DNA of 64,000 bases from an uncultured Roseburia sp. Its GTDB lineage: Bacteria; Bacillota; Clostridia; Lachnospirales; Lachnospiraceae. The DNA lies in contig CANSSP010000001.1 of assembly GCA_947649645.1 (NCBI GenBank), positions 124,001-188,000 of the forward strand. The letters run 5' to 3'. A program made the position numbers and the translations under genes. This document shows, piece after piece, positions 37,792 through 46,069 of this stretch (positions are counted from its first letter, which is position 1; each line of letters opens with the position of its first letter). The notes beneath the pieces were generated by a model. It did not search any database and was not told the origin of the DNA. It saw only the letters and a program-made list of their open reading frames with translations.

Positions 37792-38391
37792 ATGATAAGA
37801 GACAGAGACATCCGTGAGCCGCTTTTTGATTTTCTGGAGGAGCGCTACGGAAAGATCCGTGTGATCGAAGAAAAAACGATGGGACGCTCGAGGGCAGACG
37901 CGGTGATGGTGATGCCGGAGCGGCTGGTCGGAATTGAGATTAAGAGCGATGCTGACACGTATGCGAGACTGGGACGCCAGGTGAAGGATTATGAGCGCTA
38001 TTTTGACGCCAATATGATTGTGGTCGGTTCAACTCACGCACTCCACGTCGGGGAGCATGTGCCGGAGACGTGGGGAATTGTGTCGGTGGAGCTGATGGGG
38101 GATGCACTTGATTTTTATGTGGTGCGGGAGATGAAGGCAAATCCGGGGGCGGAGATGATAAGAAAGCTCGATATGCTCTGGCGGCCGGAGCTCGCCTCCA
38201 TACAGCGGAAAAACGGGCTTCCTGCATATCGGCAGAAAAGCAGGGATTTTGTGCGGAGGAAGATTGCGGAGACGGTTCCCGCAGAGCTTTTACATCGACA
38301 GGTGAGCGAAGAACTGTTTGAGCGTGACTATACGCTGATACAGGATGAAATCCGCAGGTACAAAAGAGAAAAAGGAGGCCGGAGGAGATAG
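37792..38391 (+). CDS. sce7726-family protein (restriction-endonuclease-like fold)
   Basis: About 199 aa from the ATG at 37792. The opening IRDRDIREPLFDFLE, then IEEKTMGRSRADAVMVMP, GIEIKSDADTY, and VGSTHALHVGEHVP...GIVSVE match the sce7726/MmcB-like family, which has a PD-(D/E)xK nuclease-like core: the D of RADAVMV and E-x-K of EIKSD are the probable metal site. Function in the cell is not established. The frame is open upstream to 37681 and no start has a good RBS, so the N-terminus is uncertain. Confidence 0.8.
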   Translation: MIRDRDIREPLFDFLEERYGKIRVIEEKTMGRSRADAVMVMPERLVGIEIKSDADTYARLGRQVKDYERYFDANMIVVGSTHALHVGEHVPETWGIVSVELMGDALDFYVVREMKANPGAEMIRKLDMLWRPELASIQRKNGLPAYRQKSRDFVRRKIAETVPAELLHRQVSEELFERDYTLIQDEIRRYKREKGGRRR

Positions 38392-38422
38392 AGGGGGTTT
38401 TGCGGAAAGAATACAGGCAAAG

Positions 38423-38453
38423 AAAAAGCCAGGGGATTTTCCCTGGCTTTTTC
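38423..38453. terminator. Bidirectional terminator
   Basis: AAAAAGCCAGGG and CCCTGGCTTTTT flank GATTTT, with A and T runs at both ends, between convergent genes. Confidence 0.9.
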
Positions 38454-38486
38454 TGACTGCACATCTGGCTCTGATAAAAACAGCAG

Positions 38487-40505
38487 CTATTTTTTTAACG
38501 AAAAGCGGCCGATCAGATCTTTCAGATTTCTGGCCTGCGCCGCGAGCTCCTCGCTGGAGGATGCGCTGTCCTGCGCGGTCATGGAATTTGTGGTGACTGC
38601 CTGTGACATCTGTTCAAACCCGATGTTAATCTGTTCGATTTCGGCTGCCTGTTCTTTTGCGGCTTCTGCGATCTCAGCAATAATACCGGTAACCTCGCTG
38701 GTATTTTCTACGACCTGCGAGAGGGAAGTGGCTGTCTCATTGACGATGCTTGTTCCGTTTTCTACCGTCTCGATGGATTTGATAATCAGTTTTGCGGTGT
38801 TCTGTGCCGCTTTTGCGCTTTCCTCTGCAAGACTGCGCACTTCCTCGGCGACGACGGAAAAGCCTCTTCCGGCCTCTCCGGCGCGTGCAGCCTCTATTGC
38901 AGCGTTTAAGGACAGAAGGTTTGTCTGCTCGGCAATATCTTCAATATTTTTGATAATGTCGCCGATCTTTGCGGAGCCGGCTTTGATATCTGCCATCGCA
39001 TTGATCATGGACTGCATCTGCCGGTTGCAGACTTCTACATTTTTCTCTGCTTCCATGGAACGCCTGTTTGCTTTAACGGCATTGTCCGCCGTTATTTTTA
39101 CCTGGTCGGAAACGCTCATGATACTCGCGGCAAGCTGTTCCAGCACGCTTGCCTGGTCGGTCGTGCTGTCCGCGAGATTTTTAGCGCCCTGTGAGGTGCC
39201 GTCCGAATGGTCTGCCACAAGATCCGCGGCGCTGTTCATCTGCGTCATTGTTTCATTGAGAGAGCCGATAATCGTATTGATCGATTCCTTGAGGCTGATA
39301 AAATCTCCTGTAAAGCTTGCTTCTGTATGTATGTCCAGATTGCCGTCGGACAACTGTGAGAGAACTCTGGTAATATCAGAAATATACAGGTTCAGACTCT
39401 GAATGGTGTGGTCCAGGTTGCTGGAAAGAATGGCGAGTTCGTCTCCTGTGTCTATCACCTCAACCGGTGTCTTTAAATCGCCCTCGGCCAGCTTGACCAG
39501 ACGTTTTGTGACAGAGTCGACCGGATAAATAATATCCCGGATCAGCCGTTTCATCAGCGAAATGGTAAACGTCAGAAGAAGGATGCCGATGATGCTGTTG
39601 ACAATCATGGAAATAAGAACCATGGATGTAAATTCGCTGATCGGCGCGGTGATGATCAGGCGCCAGTCTCCGTGACCGGTTACCGGACAATACGCTGCAA
39701 ACATGGTTTTGCCATTCTGCCGGTAAGTAATCGTACCGTTTTCGGTGCTGGAGAGAATTTTTTTTGTTGCCTTTGCCAGCGAAGCGCTTTTCCGGTCTGT
39801 TTCCTGCTGTGATATGGCATTTGACTGTTCCGCAATTTTCTGCTCGTCTCTGTGGAAGATGACGGTTCCTTCCTTATTAATAATATAAGCGTGGCCGGTC
39901 TTTCCAAATGTGATTTCTCCGATTTTGTTATTTACGGACGCGACGAGATCGACGATATAGACGGTGCCGACAATCTTGCTGTCGTTGTAGACAGGGGCGC
40001 CCGATATGATGATAATATCGCCGTTGAGGCGGTTTATGATGGGTTCGCCTACAAAGACATCTCCTTTTGACGTCGTCTGGAAGTGAAGCTGGTCGTTAAA
40101 GTCGAAGTCACCGTAATTGGAATAACCCTTTCCGTTCAGCTCTACGAATCCCACTTCGTCATAATGATTCTGCGAGCGCACACCTTCCATTGCGTTGAGT
40201 TTTTCCTGTCTGGACGCTCCGGTATCCCTGATCGTCTCGAGAGCGGCAACGTTCATCGCGTTTACTTCCAGCGTATGTAACGTCTGCTCTACTGCGGAGG
40301 ACGTCGAGTTCAGTGCCACATTTGCCATATCGCGCAGCGTGTTCATATTGCTGATATACATAAACACTCCGGATACGATAATCAGAGTGATTACCAGGAT
40401 CAGAAATAGACGTGTGACCTGTGAGACCAGATGCTTTTGCAAAGTCTGGTCGGCGGGCTGGTTCTTTCCGGTTGCTTTTGGGATCTGCTTGTCTGCTTTT
40501 TTCAT
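38487..40505 (-). CDS. Methyl-accepting chemotaxis protein
   Basis: A 672-aa chemoreceptor. A cytoplasmic N-tail, a first membrane helix near 31-53 (RLFLILVITLIIVSG), an extracellular dCache-type sensor domain (about 55-300; YDEVGFVELNGKGYSNYGDF, GEPIINR, GTVYIVDL), a second helix near 300-325, HAMP (about 325-380) and a signalling domain whose tip reads EQTNLLSLNAAIEAARAGEAGRGF, near 558. It should feed CheA/CheW. RBS GGAGG before the chosen ATG. Ligand unknown; no other chemotaxis gene in the window. Confidence 0.95.
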   Translation of the reverse strand: MKKADKQIPKATGKNQPADQTLQKHLVSQVTRLFLILVITLIIVSGVFMYISNMNTLRDMANVALNSTSSAVEQTLHTLEVNAMNVAALETIRDTGASRQEKLNAMEGVRSQNHYDEVGFVELNGKGYSNYGDFDFNDQLHFQTTSKGDVFVGEPIINRLNGDIIIISGAPVYNDSKIVGTVYIVDLVASVNNKIGEITFGKTGHAYIINKEGTVIFHRDEQKIAEQSNAISQQETDRKSASLAKATKKILSSTENGTITYRQNGKTMFAAYCPVTGHGDWRLIITAPISEFTSMVLISMIVNSIIGILLLTFTISLMKRLIRDIIYPVDSVTKRLVKLAEGDLKTPVEVIDTGDELAILSSNLDHTIQSLNLYISDITRVLSQLSDGNLDIHTEASFTGDFISLKESINTIIGSLNETMTQMNSAADLVADHSDGTSQGAKNLADSTTDQASVLEQLAASIMSVSDQVKITADNAVKANRRSMEAEKNVEVCNRQMQSMINAMADIKAGSAKIGDIIKNIEDIAEQTNLLSLNAAIEAARAGEAGRGFSVVAEEVRSLAEESAKAAQNTAKLIIKSIETVENGTSIVNETATSLSQVVENTSEVTGIIAEIAEAAKEQAAEIEQINIGFEQMSQAVTTNSMTAQDSASSSEELAAQARNLKDLIGRFSLKK

Positions 40506-40580
40506 CTTTGGCCTCCTGCTTTTCTGCCATTTTCTGGAGCTGTAAAAAAGCTGCAACTCTATTACAAATTGTATAAAATC

Positions 40581-40609
40581 AGAATAACATTTCGGAGAGC
40601 TGCTGTCAA
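40581..40609 (-). promoter_or_regulatory. Promoter of the chemoreceptor gene
   Basis: On the minus strand TTGACA (40609-40604), 17 nt, TATTCT (40586-40581). Confidence 0.7.
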
Positions 40610-40683
40610 TGCGCAATCGGTATCGTTCCGGCGCTGTGAGGCTGAAACAGGCTTTCGGATAAAAAGAGGCTGATCCGTTTAAA

Positions 40684-40718
40684 ATTCACTTGTATCCAAG
40701 TGAATCCTGACGTATACT
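40684..40718 (+). promoter_or_regulatory. ackA promoter with an overlapping palindromic operator
   Basis: TTGTAT (40690-40695), 17 nt, TATACT (40713-40718). ATTCACTTG (40684-40692) and CAAGTGAAT (40697-40705) form a perfect 9-bp dyad around TATC that covers the -35. A TATAAT nearer the gene (40732-40737) lacks a well spaced -35. Confidence 0.65.
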
Positions 40719-40753
40719 AAAAGTAAATGTGGTATAATATGGAGGGAAAAAGT

Positions 40754-41944
40754 ATGAATGTATTAGTCATTAATTGTGGCAGCTCATCGTTAAAGTATCA
40801 GCTCATTGATTCGGAGAGCGAGGCCGTACTGGCAAAGGGGTTATGTGAGAGAATCGGAATTGACGGCAGACTTGTATATCAGAAGAGCGGCCTGGACAAG
40901 GAAATTACGGAAGCGGACATGCCTACACACAAGCAGGCGATCCAGATGGTGCTCGACGCTCTTGTCAACGAGAAAACAGGAGCGATTGAAAGTCTGGCCA
41001 GGATCGATGCAGTCGGTCACCGCGTTGTGCACGGCGGCGAGAAATTTGCCTCTTCCACGCTGCTGACACCGGACGTCCTTGCAGCCATCGAGGAGTGCAG
41101 CGAACTTGCGCCGCTTCACAATCCGGCGAATCTGATCGGAATCAGTGCGTGCAGGGAGCTGATGCCCGAAGTGCCGATGGTGGGCGTGTTTGACACGGCG
41201 TTTCATCAGACGATGCCGAAGAAGGCATATCTCTATGGGCTTCCGTATGAATATTATGAGAAATATAAAGTCAGAAGATATGGTTTTCACGGGACAAGCC
41301 ATAGTTTCGTGTCGGCGCGCACGGCGGAGTTTCTGGGGCTTGAGAAAAACGCTTCCAGAATTATTGTGGCACATCTGGGGAACGGTGCGTCCATCAGTGC
41401 GGTAAAAGACGGAAAGTGTGTGGACACTTCCATGGGCCTTACCCCGCTCGAGGGACTTGTAATGGGGACCCGTTCCGGCAATATCGATCCTGCCATCATG
41501 GAATTTATTGCAAAGAAAGAGGGGCTGGATATCGAGGGGATTATGAACGTTCTGAATAAAAAATCGGGTGTACAGGGTCTGTCCGCACTTTCAAGTGATT
41601 TCCGTGATCTGGAGGCGGGGTATCACGAGGGCAATGAGCTGGCCATCAATGCGATTGAAGTGTTTTCGTACCGCGTCGCAAAATACATCGGTTCTTATGT
41701 GGCAGCCATGAACGGTGTGGACGCGATCGCGTTTACGGCGGGCATCGGCGAGAATACGGAGCTTGTGCGCGGCATGGTTCTTTCCTATCTCGGCTATCTC
41801 GGGATTGCCGTGGATGCGGAGGCGAATAAAGTGCGCGGGGAGGAAAAGATCATATCCACGCCGGATTCGAAGGTGAAGGTGTGTGTGATCCCGACCAACG
41901 AAGAGCTGGCTATTGCGCGGGAGACGGTTGCGCTGGTGAAATAG
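40754..41944 (+). CDS. ackA: Acetate kinase
   Basis: A 396-aa enzyme that interconverts acetyl phosphate + ADP and acetate + ATP, the ATP-yielding end of fermentation. Motifs: VINCGSSSLKYQL at the N-terminus, GHRVVHGGEKF near 86, VFDTAFHQTMP near 146, HLGNGASISAV near 207, MGTRSGNIDPA near 237 and FTAGIGENTE near 327. Length is typical. The ATG at 40754 follows GGAGGG; upstream in-frame codons cover the promoter. No pta gene is adjacent. Confidence 0.97.
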   Translation: MNVLVINCGSSSLKYQLIDSESEAVLAKGLCERIGIDGRLVYQKSGLDKEITEADMPTHKQAIQMVLDALVNEKTGAIESLARIDAVGHRVVHGGEKFASSTLLTPDVLAAIEECSELAPLHNPANLIGISACRELMPEVPMVGVFDTAFHQTMPKKAYLYGLPYEYYEKYKVRRYGFHGTSHSFVSARTAEFLGLEKNASRIIVAHLGNGASISAVKDGKCVDTSMGLTPLEGLVMGTRSGNIDPAIMEFIAKKEGLDIEGIMNVLNKKSGVQGLSALSSDFRDLEAGYHEGNELAINAIEVFSYRVAKYIGSYVAAMNGVDAIAFTAGIGENTELVRGMVLSYLGYLGIAVDAEANKVRGEEKIISTPDSKVKVCVIPTNEELAIARETVALVK

Positions 41945-41955
41945 GTAAAAAATTG

Positions 41956-41984
41956 TTGACAAACCTGTGGCCTTTGGCTATAAT
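41956..41984 (+). promoter_or_regulatory. Promoter of yceD-rpmF
   Basis: TTGACA (41956-41961), 17 nt, TATAAT (41979-41984): a perfect consensus. Confidence 0.9.
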
Positions 41985-42045
41985 CATTTAAGTGTGAAAA
42001 GACCGATAGCAGGATTTACCTGTATCAGGGATTTGGGAGAGAGCC

Positions 42046-42570
42046 ATGCTGATAGATATTTCGGATATCATTTCCTCCGAGAATAAGGAGAGGACGCTGG
42101 AGGTTTCGGTCGGACTGACATCATTTGAGTCGAGGCTTGGAAAGTTTCCGATTATACAGAAGTCGCCGATGGAACTTCAGATTGTGAATCGGGAAAATAA
42201 GAGTCTGCTGATTCACGGCAAAGCCGATCTTGGCGTAATGATTCCGTGCAGCCGCTGTCTGAAAGAAGTCGCGACAGATCTGCATGTTCCGATTGACAAG
42301 GAGCTGACGATAGAAGCGTCCGAAGTCAGAGGAGAAGAGCCGGAGGATACCGTCTTTCTGGAAGGGACCTGCCTTGATACGGACAGGCTGCTGTACGGAG
42401 AGATTCTGATGAACTGGCCGATGAAGGTTCTGTGCAGCAAAGACTGCAGGGGCATCTGCAGGGTGTGCGGAGCAGATCTGAATGCGGGAGACTGTGGCTG
42501 TCAGAGGACGGAGCTGGATCCCAGAATGGCTTCAATCCAGGATATTTTTAATAAATTTAAGGAGGTGTGA
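42046..42570 (+). CDS. yceD: YceD family protein (DUF177)
   Basis: A 174-aa protein of the DUF177/YceD family, commonly encoded just before rpmF and implicated in 23S rRNA maturation in plants and bacteria. It has a CSRCLK motif near 66 and a C-terminal four-cysteine cluster (C-SKDC...CRVCG...CGC near 130-150) that may bind zinc. It is followed 4 nt later by rpmF, and the pair has a perfect consensus promoter. Confidence 0.9.
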   Translation: MLIDISDIISSENKERTLEVSVGLTSFESRLGKFPIIQKSPMELQIVNRENKSLLIHGKADLGVMIPCSRCLKEVATDLHVPIDKELTIEASEVRGEEPEDTVFLEGTCLDTDRLLYGEILMNWPMKVLCSKDCRGICRVCGADLNAGDCGCQRTELDPRMASIQDIFNKFKEV

Positions 42571-42574
42571 GAAA

Positions 42575-42754
42575 ATGTCGATCTGTCCTAAGAATAAATC
42601 TTCCAAGGGAAGAAGAGATAAAAGAAGAGCAAACTGGAAAATGACTGCGCCGACGCTTGTGAAGTGCAGCAAATGCGGAGAGTTGATGATGCCGCACAGA
42701 GTGTGCAGGAACTGCGGTTCATACAACAAAAAAGAGATTATTCCGCAGGATTAA
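42575..42754 (+). CDS. rpmF: 50S ribosomal protein L32
   Basis: A 59-aa ribosomal protein: MSICPKNKSSKGRRDKRRANWK followed by a CxxC...CxxC zinc ribbon (VKCSKCGEL and VCRNCG). RBS GGAGG. Usual partner of yceD; terminator at 42771. Confidence 0.97.
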   Translation: MSICPKNKSSKGRRDKRRANWKMTAPTLVKCSKCGELMMPHRVCRNCGSYNKKEIIPQD

Positions 42755-42770
42755 TCTGAATGCCCTGAAT

Positions 42771-42798
42771 GGGGAGTGTTTGAAAAAACACTCCCTTT
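42771..42798 (+). terminator. Terminator after rpmF
   Basis: GGGAGTGTTT (42772-42781) with AAACACTCCC (42786-42795), then TTT. Confidence 0.75.
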
Positions 42799-42916
42799 CA
42801 TTATTTCACAGGAAAGACTTTGTTGCAGTAAAACACTGAGTGACTGTTTTCCATCCTGCTAATAAGTTACAGGGTTTTGATAGTTGTTTTTATTGTTTAT
42901 AAGGAAAGGAGCGCGA

Positions 42917-43570
42917 ATGGGATCTTTTTTTAACCTTGACAATAAGCTGTTTCAGTCTGTCAATAAGGCGGTGGACTGTGTCACGCTGAGCATGCTCTGG
43001 CTGCTCTGCTGTATTCCGGTGGTGACGGTGGGAGCGGCGTCGACGGCGGTCTATTATACGATCAACAAAGTGATCCGGCACGGCAGGGGGTATCTTTGGA
43101 GTGAATACTGGCATGCTTTTCGCGTCAATTTTAAACAGGCCACACTGGCATGGCTCATCGTGCTTGCCACACTGGCAATCATGGCGATCGACAGTGCTTT
43201 TATGCGTCAGCTTGCGGAGTCCGGACAGAGTACGGGGATTCTTTCTATTGTGTTTCTGGTCTTATTTTTTCTGGTTCTGGTCTGGGCGGGATATGTTTTT
43301 TCCTATCTCGCACGTTTTGAGAACAGCCTGTGGCAGACACTGAAAAATTCGGCGTTTATGGCGATAGTGCATCTGCCCTGGACGCTTCTGGTGCTTGTGC
43401 TGGTGGTTGTATCCTGTCTGGCGGTCTATGTGATTTTTCCGTTGATTCTGGTTGTTCCTGCGGTCTATGCGATGCTTTTAAATCAGATTCTGGAAAAAAT
43501 TTTTAAAAAGTATATGTCGCCGGAAGATCTGGCCGAGGAAGAAGAGCGGAATCGCGAATATTACAATTAA
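42917..43570 (+). CDS. YesL-family membrane protein (DUF624)
   Basis: A 217-aa protein with about five membrane helices (LSMLWLLCCIPVVTVGAAS near 28-46; ATLAWLIVLATLAIMAID; ILSIVFLVLFFLVLVWAGYVF; TLLVLVLVVVSCLAVYVIFPLILVVPAVY). The N-terminal FNLDNKLFQSVNKAVDCV and GAASTAVYY patterns match DUF624/YesL. Relatives often sit beside sugar transporters, but here it lies alone between rpmF and plsX. RBS AAAGGAG. Function unknown. Confidence 0.88.
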   Translation: MGSFFNLDNKLFQSVNKAVDCVTLSMLWLLCCIPVVTVGAASTAVYYTINKVIRHGRGYLWSEYWHAFRVNFKQATLAWLIVLATLAIMAIDSAFMRQLAESGQSTGILSIVFLVLFFLVLVWAGYVFSYLARFENSLWQTLKNSAFMAIVHLPWTLLVLVLVVVSCLAVYVIFPLILVVPAVYAMLLNQILEKIFKKYMSPEDLAEEEERNREYYN

Positions 43571-43646
43571 GGTTTTTGCCGTCATCATGCAGAGAGAGTG
43601 TGCGGCGGTGTGAAGGATAACGGATCAGAAACAGATTTTTTACATA

Positions 43647-43675
43647 TTGATTTATAGAAAGACTTATAGTATATT
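43647..43675 (+). promoter_or_regulatory. Promoter of plsX-acpP
   Basis: TTGATT (43647-43652), 17 nt, TATATT (43670-43675). Confidence 0.6.
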
Positions 43676-43729
43676 TTTTTATAGACGTGACGGGGGACAC
43701 CCGAAAACGCGGCAGAATGGAGAATGGAT

Positions 43730-44794
43730 ATGGAACAAAGCAGCCGGCAGGAAGGCGCATCTGTGGATGGTTTAAAAAGGGTAAGAGTCGTTCTGGACGC
43801 GATGGGCGGGGACAATGCTCCGGTGGAGCAGGTGAAAGGAGCCGTTGACGCGGTCAGTGCCAGGGACGATATCGAAATATATCTTACAGGACGGGAGGAC
43901 GTCATCCGCGCGGAGCTTGCGAAGTATACGTATCCACAGGAGCAGATTTCGGTGGTGCATGCACAAGAGGTGATAGAAACGGCGGAGCCGCCGGTCAGTG
44001 CCATCCGCAAAAAAAAGGATTCTTCCATCGTTGTGGGAATGAATATGGTGAAAAAAAAAGAGGCGGACGCGTTTGTGTCTGCCGGGAGTTCCGGAGCGGT
44101 TCTTGTAGGCGGACAGGTTATTGTCGGGCGCATCAAAGGGATTGAGCGGCCGCCGCTTGCGCCGCTGATTCCCACAGAGAAAGGGGTTTCGCTGCTGATC
44201 GACTGCGGCGCCAATGTGGACGCGCGCCCCTCGCATCTGGTCCAGTTTGCGAGAATGGGTTCCATTTATATGGAAAATGTGGTTGGAATCGCGCGTCCGC
44301 GGGTGGCGATTGTCAATATCGGAGCCGAAGAGGAAAAGGGAAACGCGCTGGTGAAGGAAACCTTTCCGCTGCTGAAAGAGTGCAGCGGTATTCATTTTGT
44401 GGGCAGCATTGAGGCGAGGGAGATACCGCATGGCGCGGCGGACGTCATCGTGTGTGAAGCGTTTGTCGGAAATGTGATTTTAAAGCTCTATGAAGGGCTC
44501 AGCGCCACATTGGTGGATGTGATCAAAAAAGGCATGATGAGCACGACGAGGAGCAGAATCGGCGCCGCGCTCGCACTGCCCGCGCTGAAATCGACGCTGA
44601 AAGCATTTGATGCCACGCAGTACGGCGGAGCGCCGCTTCTGGGGCTTACCGGTCTGGTGGTAAAGACGCACGGAAGTGCAAAAGCAGGCGAAATCACCAA
44701 TTCCATTTTTCAGTGTGTGACATTTAAAGAACAGGACATCAATGGGAAAATTCGAAAAAATATTATAAGTTCAACGGAACAGGAAGGGATGTAG
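43730..44794 (+). CDS. plsX: Phosphate acyltransferase PlsX
   Basis: A 354-aa enzyme that makes acyl phosphate from acyl-ACP for phospholipid synthesis. [12 protein letters not shown] near residue 21, [12 protein letters not shown] near 120, [11 protein letters not shown] near 161 and [12 protein letters not shown] near 246 are family hallmarks. The ATG at 43730 is better spaced from GGAG than that at 43724. acpP follows after 2 nt. Confidence 0.96.
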   Translation: MEQSSRQEGASVDGLKRVRVVLDAMGGDNAPVEQVKGAVDAVSARDDIEIYLTGREDVIRAELAKYTYPQEQISVVHAQEVIETAEPPVSAIRKKKDSSIVVGMNMVKKKEADAFVSAGSSGAVLVGGQVIVGRIKGIERPPLAPLIPTEKGVSLLIDCGANVDARPSHLVQFARMGSIYMENVVGIARPRVAIVNIGAEEEKGNALVKETFPLLKECSGIHFVGSIEAREIPHGAADVIVCEAFVGNVILKLYEGLSATLVDVIKKGMMSTTRSRIGAALALPALKSTLKAFDATQYGGAPLLGLTGLVVKTHGSAKAGEITNSIFQCVTFKEQDINGKIRKNIISSTEQEGM

Positions 44795-44796
44795 GC

Positions 44797-45030
44797 ATGG
44801 AATTTGAAAAACTGAAAAAAATTATCGCGGAAGTGTTAAATGTGGATGAGGAAGAGATCTCGATGGAGACAACTTTTGTAGATGATCTCGGAGCAGATTC
44901 CCTCGATATTTTCCAGATTATCATGGGAATCGAGGAAGAGTTTGATATTGAGATTGCGAACGAAGAAGCAGAGCATATCGTGACCGTTTCCGACGCGGTG
45001 GAAGAGATTAAGAATGCGTTGAATGCGTAA
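44797..45030 (+). CDS. acpP: Acyl carrier protein
   Basis: A 77-aa acidic protein. The phosphopantetheine attachment Ser is in GADSLD (Ser35). Directly downstream of plsX. The 243 nt to the rnc start shows no gene or clear terminator. Confidence 0.97.
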   Translation: MEFEKLKKIIAEVLNVDEEEISMETTFVDDLGADSLDIFQIIMGIEEEFDIEIANEEAEHIVTVSDAVEEIKNALNA

Positions 45031-45273
45031 ATGCCGACAGAATTATAGAAAAAGAGGGTTATACTTCAGGGCGTGTCCAGACATTGATTCCCGCAGTATG
45101 CCGCTCCATTTCACGTCAGATTTTGTGTGCCAGAGAAGGTACGGTGTATGTATCGGGAGGCAGGCATGTGACTTTTGCAGATATTGCGTGTAAATCGGAG
45201 CGGGAGCCTGCGGGAAATGACGTTTGTACACGCCTTTCATCGGAGCGTCTGTTCCGGGAATAGGGAGGATTTT

Positions 45274-45969
45274 GTGGTACAATTAAAAGAACTGGAAGAG
45301 GCCATCGGGTATGAGTTCCGGCAGCAGGGGTTGCTGCGCCAGGCGCTCACGCACAGTTCCTATGCGAACGAGAAACATATGAAAAAGCTTTCGGACAATG
45401 AGCGGCTGGAATTTCTGGGGGATGCGGTCCTGGAAGTCGCATCCAGCGAGTTCTTATATGAAAATTATCCGAAACTGCCGGAGGGAGACCTGACGAAATT
45501 AAGGGCCAGCATTGTCTGCGAGCCTACGCTGGCGCTCTGCACAAAGGAGCTGCGTCTCGGAGACTATCTGTTTCTTGGAAAAGGGGAGGAGCACACAGGA
45601 GGAAGGAACCGGAAGTCTATTTTATCTGACGCTCTGGAGGCGGTGATCGGCGCGATATATCTGGACGGCGGATTTGAGCCGGCAAAAAAGTTTATCCGGC
45701 GTTTTATACTGACAGATATCGAGCACAAAAAATTGTTTTATGACAGCAAAACGATCCTGCAGGAAGTTGTGCAGGGCGGATACGGGGAGACACTGCACTA
45801 CGTTCTTCTGTCGGAAGAAGGACCCGATCACGATAAGAGCTTTAAAGTGGAGGCGCGTCTTGGCGAGCGTGTCGTCGGCAGAGGCAGCGGTCATACCAAA
45901 AAAGCGGCGGAGCAGGAGGCCGCTTACGAGGCCCTGCTGCTGCTCGGGCCGGTGCCGCCTCTTAAGTAA
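45274..45969 (+). CDS. rnc: Ribonuclease III
   Basis: A 231-aa double-strand RNase that processes rRNA and other structured RNA. The nuclease signature NERLEFLGDAVLE lies near 45, the second metal cluster is in LSDALEAVIGAIYLDGG near 116, and a dsRNA-binding domain (about 157-228; GYGETLHYVL, GSGHTKKAAEQEAA) follows. The GTG at 45274, after GGGAGG, gives the standard length; the frame is open further upstream. Part of the acpP-rnc-smc-ftsY cluster. Confidence 0.96.
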   Translation: MVQLKELEEAIGYEFRQQGLLRQALTHSSYANEKHMKKLSDNERLEFLGDAVLEVASSEFLYENYPKLPEGDLTKLRASIVCEPTLALCTKELRLGDYLFLGKGEEHTGGRNRKSILSDALEAVIGAIYLDGGFEPAKKFIRRFILTDIEHKKLFYDSKTILQEVVQGGYGETLHYVLLSEEGPDHDKSFKVEARLGERVVGRGSGHTKKAAEQEAAYEALLLLGPVPPLK

Positions 45970-46069
45970 TGTTCCGGTGGAAAAGAGGCATGGGAGATTG
46001 TTTCTGAAAAAGGCATGAGAACCTCCCGCGAAAAAAGCTTGTTTCTGGAAAAATGTCACGGAGGTTTTC

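Noticed and set aside
45031..45273. An upstream extension of RNase III or a hidden gene in the acpP-rnc gap
   Set aside because: No RBS or family match; the GTG at 45274 gives the standard RNase III length. I see nothing else in the gap.
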